From positions 62,001 through 126,000 of the forward strand of contig JAKFVL010000001.1 of assembly GCA_021732215.1 (NCBI GenBank): DNA of 64,000 bases, read 5' to 3'. Shown here in pieces: positions 1 to 9,739 of this stretch. The notes under the pieces were generated by a model that made no database searches, was not told the origin of the DNA, and saw nothing but the letters and a program-made list of their open reading frames with translations. Made by a program: the position numbers and the translations under genes. Numbering within the stretch: the first letter of the stretch is position 1; the number at the start of each line of letters is the position of its first letter. Origin of the DNA: Hyphomicrobiales bacterium (GTDB lineage: Bacteria > Pseudomonadota > Alphaproteobacteria > Rhizobiales > Xanthobacteraceae).

Positions 1-52
1 AGTTACCTGCGGCTCCTTTGTCCAGCCAGATCACAGGCGGCGGAGCAGGTCT

Positions 53-2647
53 CTACTCTTTCTCGATTTCGCGCGGCTTCCCCATCAGCGCCGGCTGGAA
101 CAGCACCGCTGCTGCAAGCGTCGTCACCAGCGACAGCGCGAGCAGCTTGCCCATGCTGGAAGTCCCCGGATGGCTCGACAGCCACAGACTTCCGAACGCG
201 GTTGCGGTCGTCATGGCGCTGTAGAAGATCGCGCGGGTGAGGCTCGATTGCAGCAGATCGGTTTTCCCGCCTCGCCACGCGGTGACGTAGTAGATCTTGA
301 ACGCGACGCCGATGCCGAGCAGCAGCGGCAACGCGATGATATTGGCGAAGTTCATCGGCAGACCGATCAGCACGCAAATTTCAAGCGTGACCACTCCGGC
401 GAGCACCAGCGGCAGCAGAGTCAGCAGCACATCGCCGAACCGCCGCAGCACGACCCAGAGCAGAATCGCAATTGAGAGCAGCGCCCACGCTCCGGCCTGA
501 ATGAATGCCTTCACGATGGTATCGCCTGATTCCAGAATCGACACCGGCCCGCCAATTGCGGTCGGCGCGGCGGTTTTGACCGCGGCTGCGAACTTGCGCA
601 GCGTCTCGTTGTCATTCGGATCGCCCTTCGGCAGCACCTCGACACGAACGCGCCCGTCCGGAGTGGTCCAGTCCTTCTGCAAATCTTCCGGCAGCGCCTT
701 GAGGGTGACCGGCTTGGCCTGAAGCAGACCGCCGAGTTGGCCGAGCATCACCTTGAGCGGCAATACGAACACGGCCTCAGTCCTGTCGCGCAGGGGCTTG
801 TCGGCCTTCAGCACACCGTTGATTGCGTCGGCAAGTCGACGGCAAGCAACGGCTCCCGCCGACGATGCATTGCCCGCAGCCTTTCGCAAGCTGGCCATCG
901 TCAGCCGCATGGCCTCGATGTTTTCCGCATCCGTCGCCGGTTTGTCGTCGGGATCCGTCTTCAATGCCGGCAAGAGCTCCCTTGCGGCTCTGGCAATGGC
1001 GCGCAACTTCACCTGCTGGTCTTGCGGCACGAAGCTGTCGAGCGACATCACGCGCGAGACCTCGGGCAACTTGGCAAGTTTGTCCCCGATCTGCCTGGCC
1101 TCGGCCGTATTGGCCGTAATCACTTCGATGGCGTTGGTCGATGTGTTGGGGTCGCTGCGCAGATCGAGATAGGTTGCGATCGACTCCACCTTCGTGCTGC
1201 GCAGGTTGATAGGGTTGAAATCAAATCGCAGGAAATACAGTAGCGGCAATCCCGCGATCGCAACCAGCAGTGTGATGGCGATGACCGGTACGCGCTTCTC
1301 TTCGAGAAAGCGGTCGACTGGCGCCAGAAACTTGTAACCCAGAGGCTCGGCCTCGCCCGGCGGGTTGAGGAGTTTCAACAAGGCCGGAAGCACCGTGACG
1401 CTGGCGAAAAATGCGATGATCATTCCGGCGCCGGCGATCTGGCCGAGTTCGGACACGCCCTTGTAGGCGGTCGGCAGGAACGACAGGAAGCCAGCCGCGG
1501 TAGCCACGGCAGCGAGAGACAGCGGCACGGCCGAGAATTCGGCAGCATTGATGATCGCGGCATCGAGATCGCCCGACTTGAACCGCTCGGATCGATAGCG
1601 AACGCTGTATTGAATGCCGAAATCGACGCCGAGGCCCACAAACAGCACGAAGAAGGCGATCGAAATCAGATTGAGCGCACCAACCATCAGGAGGCCAGCG
1701 GCGGTGGTCAGCGCCAGACCGACGATCAGGGTGAGAAACACCGCAATGATGATCTTCGGAGATTTCAGCGCGAGATACAGGATCACAAGCACGATGAGGA
1801 CGGTCACGGAGTGATTTAGCAAAGCGCCTTCCTGGAGCGTTGCAAATTCCTCGTTGGCGATCGGCACCGGCCCCGTCAGCCGCACCCGGGTCTGGTATTT
1901 GCCGGCGAGGTCGAGCTCTTTCACCGCGGCGCGGATCGAATCGGTCGCGGCACCGCCTGGTTCCAGTGCGTTGTAATCGAGAATGGGGGTAATCTGCAGG
2001 AAGGCGCGCTTGTCGCCCGCCGTGAGCGGCTTCTGGCTGGTGAGTTCCTGCCAGGAAAAAGTGACCGGCTTCCCTGCCAAGGCCTTTTCAATGGTCTCGG
2101 CAGCCGCATTGAACGGCTTGGCGAGGCCGTCGATCGAATATCGGCCCCGGGTGGCTCCCTGGAGACCGAACTCGACGGCACCGGTCAAACCTCGCCAATT
2201 CGGGTCCGAGGCCAAAACCTCGACAATCGGAGCGGCTTCCGCCAGCTGGGTCGTTGTCTGTATAACCTCCTGAGTTGGAAGGAATAAAAGGCCGTTCTGC
2301 TCGAAAAAATCGCCCCCTCCGGCGCGTTTTACCGATTCAAATTCCTTATTCCGGCCCGAAAGTTTTTGTTCAAGGGCCGCGCTGGCGAGACTCGCCAGCT
2401 CCGGAGTTGGCGCTTCAACCACCGCCAGAATCTGCTTGTTGCGGTCCGGGAACCACTTCTCGTATTCAATCTCCCGCTGACGCCATTCTAGGTTGGGCGC
2501 GATCAGCTTTCCGACATCAGTTGTAATTGCGAAGTTTCGGGCCGAGTAATAGCCGGCCGCGACAGTCAGAATGACTGCAATCGCCACAGTGAGTGAGGCA
2601 AAACGTGTGCAAGCATTTACCAGCGAAACAACGAGGCTTTTCAGCAC
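53..2647 (-). CDS. hpnN: HpnN, hopanoid-associated RND (MMPL-type) transporter
   Basis: An 864-residue inner-membrane protein of the RND/MMPL superfamily. It shows the duplicated layout: an N-terminal membrane helix (about residues 13-33), a large periplasmic loop, a block of five to six helices (about 280-450), a second loop and a second helical block to the C terminus. Proteins of this family encoded beside hopanoid genes are called HpnN and move hopanoids from the inner to the outer membrane. The gene sits at the edge of a complete hpn cluster and is divergent from dxs (214-nt gap), so location and family agree. The start is the ATG at 2647; a shortened frame would lose the first membrane helix. 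An unrelated MMPL exporter is the only alternative and the context argues against it. Confidence 0.9.
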   Translation of the reverse strand: MLKSLVVSLVNACTRFASLTVAIAVILTVAAGYYSARNFAITTDVGKLIAPNLEWRQREIEYEKWFPDRNKQILAVVEAPTPELASLASAALEQKLSGRNKEFESVKRAGGGDFFEQNGLLFLPTQEVIQTTTQLAEAAPIVEVLASDPNWRGLTGAVEFGLQGATRGRYSIDGLAKPFNAAAETIEKALAGKPVTFSWQELTSQKPLTAGDKRAFLQITPILDYNALEPGGAATDSIRAAVKELDLAGKYQTRVRLTGPVPIANEEFATLQEGALLNHSVTVLIVLVILYLALKSPKIIIAVFLTLIVGLALTTAAGLLMVGALNLISIAFFVLFVGLGVDFGIQYSVRYRSERFKSGDLDAAIINAAEFSAVPLSLAAVATAAGFLSFLPTAYKGVSELGQIAGAGMIIAFFASVTVLPALLKLLNPPGEAEPLGYKFLAPVDRFLEEKRVPVIAITLLVAIAGLPLLYFLRFDFNPINLRSTKVESIATYLDLRSDPNTSTNAIEVITANTAEARQIGDKLAKLPEVSRVMSLDSFVPQDQQVKLRAIARAARELLPALKTDPDDKPATDAENIEAMRLTMASLRKAAGNASSAGAVACRRLADAINGVLKADKPLRDRTEAVFVLPLKVMLGQLGGLLQAKPVTLKALPEDLQKDWTTPDGRVRVEVLPKGDPNDNETLRKFAAAVKTAAPTAIGGPVSILESGDTIVKAFIQAGAWALLSIAILLWVVLRRFGDVLLTLLPLVLAGVVTLEICVLIGLPMNFANIIALPLLLGIGVAFKIYYVTAWRGGKTDLLQSSLTRAIFYSAMTTATAFGSLWLSSHPGTSSMGKLLALSLVTTLAAAVLFQPALMGKPREIEKE

Positions 2648-2861
2648 AATTGCTCTTTCTATCGGGGAAGCGGCGCCTAGGATCGCGGGATATCGCGGGT
2701 CCGGTTACCTATATCCCGGGCGGCGGGCAAGCTCGTCTTCAAATGCGCGCCAAAATGGCATAAAAAGTGTCAGAGTACTGTTTTCATTCTGAATATCTGC
2801 CATAAAGCGCGGAACAAACAAGGTCCAGACCCCTGTTTCGGCCATATTTGAAAGTTGCGTT
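2648..2861. promoter_or_regulatory. Divergent hpnN/dxs intergenic region
   Basis: This 214-nt gap separates divergent hpnN and dxs and must hold both promoters. An 8-bp inverted repeat, CGGGATAT (2686-2693) and ATATCCCG (2711-2718) with a 17-nt spacer, lies in the presumed hpnN leader and could form a hairpin or bind a protein. The half nearest hpnN also has a short direct repeat of ATCGCGGG. I see no convincing sigma-70 hexamer pair, and the dxs start lacks a strong Shine-Dalgarno sequence. Confidence 0.4.
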
Positions 2862-4778
2862 ATGACATCAAAAACTCCCCTCCTCGACGCCGTCAAATCT
2901 CCAGCCGACCTTCGGGAATTGCCAGAGAGTCAACTGACGCAACTCGCGGAAGAACTTCGCGCAGAGACGATCAATGCCGTTGCCGTCACCGGTGGTCATC
3001 TCGGCGCGGGTCTGGGCGTGGTCGAACTGACTGTCGCATTGCATCATGTCTTCAATACGCCCGACGACCGTTTGATCTGGGACGTCGGCCACCAAGCCTA
3101 TCCGCACAAAATTCTCACCGAGCGGCGCGGGCGCATCCGCACACTGCGTCAGGGCGGTGGCCTTTCCGGTTTCACCAAGCGCGCCGAGAGCGAATACGAT
3201 TGCTTCGGTGCGGCGCATTCGTCGACCTCCATCTCCGCGGGTCTCGGCATGGCGGTCGCGCGCGACCTCGCCGGCAAGAAGAACAGCGTTGTAGCGGTGA
3301 TCGGCGATGGCGCCATTTCTGCAGGGATGGCCTACGAAGCCATGAACAATGCTGGCGCGATGGATTCGCGCCTGATCGTGATCCTTAACGACAACGAGAT
3401 GTCGATCGCGCCGCCGGTCGGCGCCATGTCGGCCTATCTGTCGCGCCTGATCTCGGGCCGCACCTATCGCTCGCTCCGCGAGACGGCGAAGCAGGTCGCA
3501 AAGAAACTGCCGAAGTTCGTCGAGAAGGGCGCGCAGCGCGCCGAGGAATATGCGCGCGGCTTCCTGTCCGGGGGCACGCTGTTCGAGGAACTGGGCTTCT
3601 TCTATGTCGGCCCGATCGACGGCCACAATTTCGATCACCTCCTGCCCGTGCTGCGCAATGTGCGCGATTCCGAACAGGGGCCGATTCTGGTTCACGTCGT
3701 AACCCAGAAGGGCAAGGGCTATGCACCGGCTGAAGCATCAGCCGACAAGTATCATGGTGTCGTCAAATTCGACGTCGCTACCGGCAAGCAGGCCAAGGCG
3801 CAGGCCAATGCGCCGTCCTACACCAAGGTGTTCGGCGAGAGCCTCGTCAAGCATGCCGAAAAGGACGACACGATCGTCGCCATAACAGCCGCGATGCCGG
3901 GCGGAACCGGCGTCGACATCTTCGGCAAGGCTTTCCCCGAACGCACCTTCGACGTCGGCATTGCCGAGCAGCACGGCGTGACGTTCGCAGCCGGTCTCGC
4001 CTCCGAAGGCATGAAGCCTTTCGCGGCGATCTATTCGACGTTCCTGCAACGCGGGTACGATCAGGTGGTGCACGACGTCGCCATCCAGCGGCTGCCTGTG
4101 CGCTTCGCGATCGACCGCGCGGGACTGGTCGGCGCTGACGGCCCGACCCATGCGGGCGCGTTCGACCTCGCGTATCTGTGCTGCCTGCCCGACTTCGTGG
4201 TGATGGCCGCGGCGGATGAAGCCGAACTGCGCCACATGGTGGCGACCGCGGTCGCGATCGACGACCGGCCATCGGCATTTCGTTTCCCGCGCGGCGACGG
4301 CATCGGTGTCGAACTGCCGGAGATCGGCACGCCGCTCGAGATCGGACGCGGCCGGATCGTCAAGGAAGGCTCCAGCGTCGCCCTGCTCTCGCTTGGCACC
4401 CGCTTGGCCGAATGCCTCAAGGCGGCAGACATTCTAAAATCCTACGGCTTGACCACGACGGTCGCCGATGCACGCTTTGCCAAGCCCGTGGACACCAATC
4501 TGATCCTGCAGCTGGCCCGCGAGCACGAAGTGCTGATCACGGTCGAGGAAGGTTCGGTCGGCGGCTTCAGCGCCCAGGTCATGCAGGCGTTGTCCGACAA
4601 CGGCGCGCTCGACAAGGGACTGAGGGTTCGTTGCATGATGCTGCCTGATCTGTTCCAGGATCACGACAGTCCGGCTGCGATGTACGCCCAGGCCGGGCTC
4701 GATGCCCGGGGTATCGTCATGAAGGTGTTCGAAGCGCTCGGCCGCGATGCCGACAAGCGGGCGGTGCAGCTTGCTTGA
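2862..4778 (+). CDS. dxs: 1-deoxy-D-xylulose-5-phosphate synthase
   Basis: This 638-residue thiamine-diphosphate enzyme is full length for the DXS family. It condenses pyruvate and glyceraldehyde 3-phosphate to DXP, the entry step of the MEP isoprenoid pathway, in the cytoplasm. Visible marks are the N-terminal catalytic histidine in GGHLGAGLG (about residue 46), the TPP/Mg motif GDG at 148-150, the central transketolase pyrimidine-binding domain with [10 protein letters not shown], and a C-terminal transketolase domain. ispH starts 10 nt downstream and hpnH follows, so one transcript probably carries precursor synthesis and a hopanoid step. The start ATG lies close to the end of the hpnN/dxs gap and has only a weak ribosome site. 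Confidence 0.97.
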   Translation: MTSKTPLLDAVKSPADLRELPESQLTQLAEELRAETINAVAVTGGHLGAGLGVVELTVALHHVFNTPDDRLIWDVGHQAYPHKILTERRGRIRTLRQGGGLSGFTKRAESEYDCFGAAHSSTSISAGLGMAVARDLAGKKNSVVAVIGDGAISAGMAYEAMNNAGAMDSRLIVILNDNEMSIAPPVGAMSAYLSRLISGRTYRSLRETAKQVAKKLPKFVEKGAQRAEEYARGFLSGGTLFEELGFFYVGPIDGHNFDHLLPVLRNVRDSEQGPILVHVVTQKGKGYAPAEASADKYHGVVKFDVATGKQAKAQANAPSYTKVFGESLVKHAEKDDTIVAITAAMPGGTGVDIFGKAFPERTFDVGIAEQHGVTFAAGLASEGMKPFAAIYSTFLQRGYDQVVHDVAIQRLPVRFAIDRAGLVGADGPTHAGAFDLAYLCCLPDFVVMAAADEAELRHMVATAVAIDDRPSAFRFPRGDGIGVELPEIGTPLEIGRGRIVKEGSSVALLSLGTRLAECLKAADILKSYGLTTTVADARFAKPVDTNLILQLAREHEVLITVEEGSVGGFSAQVMQALSDNGALDKGLRVRCMMLPDLFQDHDSPAAMYAQAGLDARGIVMKVFEALGRDADKRAVQLA

Positions 4779-4788
4779 TCGCCGTCCG

Positions 4789-5733
4789 ATGGAAGTGATC
4801 CTGGCGCAACCGCGCGGCTTCTGCGCGGGCGTGGTGCGCGCGGTCGAAATCGTCGAGCGCGCGCTGCAGAAGTACGGACCCCCGGTCTATGTCCGCCATG
4901 AGATCGTTCATAACAAATACGTCGTCGAAAGCCTGAAGGCTAAAGGCGCGGTGTTCGTCGAGGACCTGCACGAAGTCCCGGCCAAGGCCGTGACCGTGTT
5001 CAGCGCCCACGGCGTCGCCAAGAGCGTCGAGGAGGAAGCGGCCGCCCGCAATCTTCCCGTGCTCAACGCCACCTGCCCGCTCGTCACGAAAGTCCACAAT
5101 CAGGGCAAGCGTTACGTCGCCAAGGGCCGCGCGCTGATCCTGATCGGCCACGAGGGCCATCCGGAGGTGGTCGGCACCATGGGTCAGGTTCCAGGACCCG
5201 TGACGCTGGTGCAGAGCGTGGACGACGTCGCGGCGCTCGCGATGCCGAACAACACTCCGCTCGCCTACATCACGCAGACCACACTGAGTGTTGATGACAC
5301 CAAGGACATCATTGCCGCGCTGGAACAGCGGTTTCCCGATATTCAGGGCCCGGATACCCGTGACATCTGTTACGCGACACAGAATCGCCAATCGGCCGTG
5401 CGAGACCTCTCCAAGGTCGTCGACGTTATACTGGTCGTCGGCGCGAAAAATTCATCCAACTCGAACAGGCTCCGCGAAATCGGTACCGAAGTCGGTGTTC
5501 CGAGCTACCTCGTTGCCGATGGCAGCGAAGTGAAGTCGGAGTGGTTGAAAGACATAAAAACAGTCGGCATCACGGCCGGCGCTTCGGCTCCCGAGGTGCT
5601 GGTCGATGATGTGATCGAAGCGCTGCGGCGGCTCGGACCGGTCTCGGTCTCCGTGCTTCCGGGGCGGGAGGAAAACATTGAATTCCGTCTGCCGCCTGAG
5701 CTCATGGCAGACCGACCCGTCGTTCACCGCTAA
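4789..5733 (+). CDS. ispH: 4-hydroxy-3-methylbut-2-enyl diphosphate reductase
   Basis: IspH (LytB), 314 residues, is the last MEP-pathway enzyme: an iron-sulfur reductase that makes IPP and DMAPP. The three cluster-binding cysteines are visible at Cys12 (PRGFCAGV), Cys96 (NATCPLV) and Cys194 ([10 protein letters not shown]). The SAHGV and TQTTLS active-site stretches are intact. I chose the ATG at 4789 because the protein then begins [11 protein letters not shown], as in the family; an in-frame ATG at 4747 would overlap the end of dxs and add 14 residues that do not look like IspH. It lies 10 nt after dxs and 18 nt before hpnH, in the same operon. Confidence 0.97.
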   Translation: MEVILAQPRGFCAGVVRAVEIVERALQKYGPPVYVRHEIVHNKYVVESLKAKGAVFVEDLHEVPAKAVTVFSAHGVAKSVEEEAAARNLPVLNATCPLVTKVHNQGKRYVAKGRALILIGHEGHPEVVGTMGQVPGPVTLVQSVDDVAALAMPNNTPLAYITQTTLSVDDTKDIIAALEQRFPDIQGPDTRDICYATQNRQSAVRDLSKVVDVILVVGAKNSSNSNRLREIGTEVGVPSYLVADGSEVKSEWLKDIKTVGITAGASAPEVLVDDVIEALRRLGPVSVSVLPGREENIEFRLPPELMADRPVVHR

Positions 5734-5751
5734 CGCCGAAAGCTGCAGTTC

Positions 5752-6921
5752 ATGGCAATTCCGTTCTTCAAAGAAATCAAAATCGGCGGCTACCTGATGA
5801 AGCAAAAGCTTCTCGGCCGTAAGCGCTATCCGCTGGTGCTGATGCTCGAACCGCTATTCCGCTGCAACCTCGCTTGCGTCGGCTGCGGCAAGATCGATTA
5901 TCCGGATGCGATCCTCAATCGCCGAATGACCGCGCAGGAGTGCTGGGACGCAGCCGAGGAATGCGGCGCGCCGATGGTGGCGATCCCCGGCGGCGAGCCG
6001 CTGATCCACAAGGACATCGGTGAGATCGTGCGCGGCCTCGTGGCGCGGAAGAAGTTCGTCTCGCTCTGCACCAACGCGCTGCTGCTGGAAAAGAAGCTCG
6101 ATCTGTTCGAGCCGTCGCCGTACCTGTTTTTCTCGGTGCATCTCGACGGCCTCAAGGATCACCACGACAAGGCCGTGTCGCAGAAGGGCGTGTTTGATCG
6201 CGCCGTCTCCGCGATCAAGGCAGCCAAGGCGCGCGGCTTTACCGTCAACGTCAACGCCACGATCTTCGACGGCCACTCGGCTGAAGATATCGCAGCGTTT
6301 CTCGATTACACCACCGAGCTCGGCGTCGGCGTTTCGATGTCGCCCGGCTACGCATACGAGCGCGCGCCGGATCAGGCGCACTTCCTGAACCGCACCAAGA
6401 CCAAGCAGCTGTTCCGTGACGTTTTCGCGCGCGGCAAGGGCAAGAAGTGGAACTTCATGCACTCCGGCCTGTTCCTCGACTTCCTCGCCGGCAATCAGGA
6501 ATATCACTGCACGCCGTGGGGCATGCCGGCGCGCAACATCTTCGGATGGCAGAAGCCCTGCTATCTGCTCGGCGAGGGTTACACCAAGACCTTCAAGGAA
6601 CTGATCGATACGACCGACTGGGACACCTACGGCACCGGCAAGTATGAGAAGTGCGCCGACTGCATGGCGCATTGCGGCTACGAGCCGACTGCGGCGCAGG
6701 CAGCGATCAATCATCCGCTCAAGGCAATGATGGTCGCGCTCCGCGGCATCCGCACGTCGGGTCCGATGGCGCCGGAAATCGATATGAGCAACCAGCGGCC
6801 GGCGCAGTACATCTTCTCGGAACAGGTCGAGAAGAAGCTGTCAGAGATCCGCCATGACGAGGCCGCCGAAAAGGCCGCCAAGGCCGCGGCGAAAGCTGAA
6901 AAGACGTCAACCGCGGCCTGA
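5752..6921 (+). CDS. hpnH: HpnH, hopanoid radical SAM protein (adenosylhopane synthase)
   Basis: This 389-residue radical SAM enzyme has the cluster motif C38-x3-C42-x2-C45 and a following glycine-rich stretch, AIPGGEP, of the SAM-binding barrel. HpnH joins a 5'-deoxyadenosyl group to diploptene (hopene) to give adenosylhopane, the first step of extended C35 hopanoids. Further conserved cysteines near the C terminus (CADCMAHCGYEP) match the SPASM-like tail of the family. The last 30 residues are Lys/Ala-rich and low complexity. It is third in dxs-ispH-hpnH and converges on hpnG, whose product acts on adenosylhopane. A terminator hairpin follows 23 nt downstream. Confidence 0.95.
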   Translation: MAIPFFKEIKIGGYLMKQKLLGRKRYPLVLMLEPLFRCNLACVGCGKIDYPDAILNRRMTAQECWDAAEECGAPMVAIPGGEPLIHKDIGEIVRGLVARKKFVSLCTNALLLEKKLDLFEPSPYLFFSVHLDGLKDHHDKAVSQKGVFDRAVSAIKAAKARGFTVNVNATIFDGHSAEDIAAFLDYTTELGVGVSMSPGYAYERAPDQAHFLNRTKTKQLFRDVFARGKGKKWNFMHSGLFLDFLAGNQEYHCTPWGMPARNIFGWQKPCYLLGEGYTKTFKELIDTTDWDTYGTGKYEKCADCMAHCGYEPTAAQAAINHPLKAMMVALRGIRTSGPMAPEIDMSNQRPAQYIFSEQVEKKLSEIRHDEAAEKAAKAAAKAEKTSTAA

Positions 6922-6944
6922 CCGCAAGCTGCGATCCCAAGCAG

Positions 6945-6979
6945 AAAAGCCCTTACCAGCTCGCTGGTAAGGGCTTTTT
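6945..6979. terminator. Bidirectional rho-independent terminator between hpnH and hpnG
   Basis: The 16-nt arm at 6945-6960 (AAAAGCCCTTACCAGC) is exactly complementary to 6963-6978, giving a long GC-rich hairpin with a very short loop. The A-tract on the left arm and T-tract on the right make it symmetric, so it can stop hpnH transcripts reading right and hpnG transcripts (stop at 7034) reading left. Confidence 0.9.
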
Positions 6980-7033
6980 CTTTGATATGTCCAAGTGGTG
7001 TCTGGAGAGAGCCGGAGCTTTAGCGACGGCGAT

Positions 7034-7765
7034 TCAAATTTCCGCTGGAATGAGGCCGCTAAAAAAGCTCCCAAGCAGAAGGCCGCGGCAGCCGCGCAGG
7101 CCTTCTATGGCGCGGTTGAAATCTCGCGCCGTCGACATCAGCGAAGGGATTGCCGTCGGGTTGCGCGCGATTCCCTTCATCACCTTCCACGGATCGATAT
7201 TGCCGCACGGCTTCAGCGCATCGACCGCAAGGGCCGGCAACGCGCGCGAGGCCGGATCGCTGATCACGCGCAGCGCCGCGAACGGCAGGCCCTTGTCTTC
7301 CGCGTAGTGCGCGGCGATGTGGCTTTCCATATCGACGGCGGCGGCGCCGGTGGCGGCACGCAGCGCGGCCTTGCCGTGCGGCCCGACCACGACTTCCTCG
7401 ACGCCTGCCAGAATACCGCGCGCCACCTGACGGCGGCCTATGTCGGCATGGGTCACCAGATCGCCGGTGAAGCGGGTTTCCGCCTGCCAGCGCGACGGGC
7501 CGGACACGACCTCGGTCGCGACAACGATGTCGCCGGAGCGCAGCGCCGGATCGAGCCCACCTGCCACGCCGAACGAGATGATGCCCCGAATGCTGGAATG
7601 GTCGAAGCCACTCAGAATCGAGCGCAAATGATGCGGGTTGCTGCTGCTGCAAATCACCGACATGCCAGGACCAGCGGCGATGCGCGCCTCCTGGGCAAGT
7701 CCCGTCACGATCAGCACCGGAAGCCCTTCTCCGGCGCCGGTCGTCCCCAAAGCCCCAATCGTCAC
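7034..7765 (-). CDS. hpnG: HpnG, hopanoid-associated phosphorylase
   Basis: This 243-residue protein belongs to the nucleoside phosphorylase (PNP/MTAP-like) superfamily. In hopanoid synthesis HpnG removes adenine from adenosylhopane to give ribosylhopane. Visible family marks are the early FGVAGGLDP phosphate-site stretch and the purine/ribose-site segment AVDMESHIAA. The start is a GTG at 7765, set by a 4-nt overlap (GTGA) with the stop of shc upstream. It is the last gene of the hpnB-hpnG operon and reads toward hpnH, whose product is its substrate. Confidence 0.93.
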   Translation of the reverse strand: MTIGALGTTGAGEGLPVLIVTGLAQEARIAAGPGMSVICSSSNPHHLRSILSGFDHSSIRGIISFGVAGGLDPALRSGDIVVATEVVSGPSRWQAETRFTGDLVTHADIGRRQVARGILAGVEEVVVGPHGKAALRAATGAAAVDMESHIAAHYAEDKGLPFAALRVISDPASRALPALAVDALKPCGNIDPWKVMKGIARNPTAIPSLMSTARDFNRAIEGLRGCRGLLLGSFFSGLIPAEI

Positions 7766-9717
7766 ATTCCAACCCCTACCGTTCGGGAATTACTATTATT
7801 GAGATTCCTGTACCGCGCCAATGCCCAAACCGGAAAGAACTTCGGGTATCCGTGATAGCGCAGGTAAAAGACGCGCGGAAAACCGGTGGCGGTGTAGCGC
7901 GCCTCATCCCACAGGCTGTCCCTGCCCTGTGTTTTCATCAGATAGTCGATGCCCCGGGCGACGGACGGGTTTCCGACCTCGCCTGCCGCCATTAATGCAA
8001 GCAAAGACCATGCCGTCTGGGACGCCGTGCTGGGCGCTTTCTCCAGGCCACGGTAGTCGAGCCGGTAACTGCTGCCATCCTCGCCCCAGCCGCCGTCGGC
8101 ATTCTGGATCGAGACGAGCCAGTCCACCGCCTTGCGCATCGTCGGATCGCCATGGGAAACGCCAACGGCGTTCAGCGCGCACAACACCGACCAGGTGCCG
8201 TAGATGTAGTTCATGCCCCAGCGGCCGTACCAGGAACCGTCGGCCAGCTGGGTGTCCCGCAGATACTTCACGCCCGCCGCGACGGCCGGACTGTCCTGCG
8301 TCTCGCCAAGCTGCGCCAGCATCGAGATGCAGCGCGCGGTGACATCCTCGGTCGGCGGATCGAGCAACGCGCCGTGATCCGAGAACGGAATGTTGTTCAG
8401 ATAGTATTCCAGATTATCGGCATCGAAGGCAGCCCACCCGCCATCGCGGCTTTGCAGTCCTTCGATCCATTCACGCCCGCGCACAATCTGGTCCGTGTAT
8501 TCGCCGATCCGTCTTTCCCGCTGGATTCTGTCCATCGCCATCACCACGACCGCAGTGTCGTCGAGGTCCGGATAGTGCGCGTTGTTGTACTGGAACGCCC
8601 AGCCGCCGGGACGCACGTCTGGACGTTTGGCAGCCCAGTCACCCTTCACGTCCAGCACCTGTAGCGGCTTCAGCCAGTCGAGACCGGCCTTCGATCTGGA
8701 AACAGCTTCGTCGCCACCCGCTTCCAGCAAGGCGTGGCAGGCGAGCGCCGTATCCCACACCGGCGAGACGCACGGCTGGCAATAGGCCTCGTCGTCCTTG
8801 ATCACCAGCAGCTTGTCGATCGACTTGCGTGCGATCGCAGGCAGCGGATGATCCGCCGGATAACCGAGCACCCGATACATCATCAGACTGTTGACCATCG
8901 CCGGGAAGATCGCGCCGAGGCCGTCTTCGCCATTGAGGCGCTCGGTGACAAACTCAACCGCACGATCGATCGAACGCTGTCGCATCGCCTTTGGAAAATA
9001 GGGTTCGACAATGCGCAGCAGGCTGTCGACGCCGGCAAAGAAGTAGAACCAGCCGGCCTTCTGGTGCGGCGCCTTCGGCGCCATGCCGATGGTCTCGGGC
9101 GGCCGCGTGAACAACTCCGGAATCGAAATACCGAGCGGATTCTTCGCGCGCGGCTTCAGCGTCATCAGAACGAACAGCGGCACCATCACCGTCCGCGCCC
9201 AGTATGATATTTTGGTGAGGTGAAACGGAAACCAGCGCGGCAGCAGCATGATCTCCACCGGCATCACCGGCACGGCTTTCCATGTCAGCACACCGAACAG
9301 CGCCAGCAGAATGCGCGTAAAGACGTTGCTGCGCTCCGCTCCACCACGGGCGAGGATCGCCTCGCGGGCGCGCACCATGTGCGGCGCATCGACCGAATGA
9401 CCGATCATCTTCAGCGCGAAATAAGCCTTCACGCTGGCGCTCATGTCGAAGTCGCCGTCGGCAAAAAGCGGCCAGCCGCCATGCGCGCCCTGAATGCGGC
9501 ACAGGTAAACGGCGATCTTGCGTTCAAGTTCGGCGTCCACGGCTTCCGCGAAGTAATGGCGCATCAGAACGTATTCGGCCGGAATCGTGGCGTCGGCTTC
9601 CAGCTCGAACACCCAATGGCCGTCCGGCTGCCGGTGCTTGAGCAGCGACTGCGTTGCCGAAACAATGCTGCTCTCCAGCGCGGGGCCGGAAATCGTGGTC
9701 TGCTCTGCCATGCTCAT
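7762..9717 (-). CDS. shc: Squalene-hopene cyclase
   Basis: Squalene-hopene cyclase (HpnF), 651 residues, cyclises squalene to hopene and diplopterol on the inner membrane. The catalytic DxDD motif is seen as DLDDTA at residues 384-389, and QW-type repeats (for example DGGWGEDG and ADGSWYGRW) recur through the two alpha-alpha barrels. The frame extends upstream into hpnE, but the ATG at 9717 lies 22 nt after the hpnE stop and gives a family-like N terminus; an ATG two codons later (9711) is nearly as good. The stop overlaps the GTG start of hpnG by 4 nt. Confidence 0.96.
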   Translation of the reverse strand: MSMAEQTTISGPALESSIVSATQSLLKHRQPDGHWVFELEADATIPAEYVLMRHYFAEAVDAELERKIAVYLCRIQGAHGGWPLFADGDFDMSASVKAYFALKMIGHSVDAPHMVRAREAILARGGAERSNVFTRILLALFGVLTWKAVPVMPVEIMLLPRWFPFHLTKISYWARTVMVPLFVLMTLKPRAKNPLGISIPELFTRPPETIGMAPKAPHQKAGWFYFFAGVDSLLRIVEPYFPKAMRQRSIDRAVEFVTERLNGEDGLGAIFPAMVNSLMMYRVLGYPADHPLPAIARKSIDKLLVIKDDEAYCQPCVSPVWDTALACHALLEAGGDEAVSRSKAGLDWLKPLQVLDVKGDWAAKRPDVRPGGWAFQYNNAHYPDLDDTAVVVMAMDRIQRERRIGEYTDQIVRGREWIEGLQSRDGGWAAFDADNLEYYLNNIPFSDHGALLDPPTEDVTARCISMLAQLGETQDSPAVAAGVKYLRDTQLADGSWYGRWGMNYIYGTWSVLCALNAVGVSHGDPTMRKAVDWLVSIQNADGGWGEDGSSYRLDYRGLEKAPSTASQTAWSLLALMAAGEVGNPSVARGIDYLMKTQGRDSLWDEARYTATGFPRVFYLRYHGYPKFFPVWALARYRNLNNSNSRTVGVGM

Positions 9718-9739
9718 ATCGCGTGAGGCGGCGAACAAA

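Noticed and set aside
2811-2838. EcfG-type general stress promoter (GGAAC...CGTT) upstream of dxs
   Set aside because: GGAAC is present at 2811-2815, but no CGTT lies 16-17 nt downstream; the nearest is TGTT at 18 nt.
5854-6714. 286-codon frame antisense to hpnH, and a similar one at 6995-7855 antisense to hpnG
   Set aside because: Both lie over certain hopanoid genes and show no motif or ribosome site.
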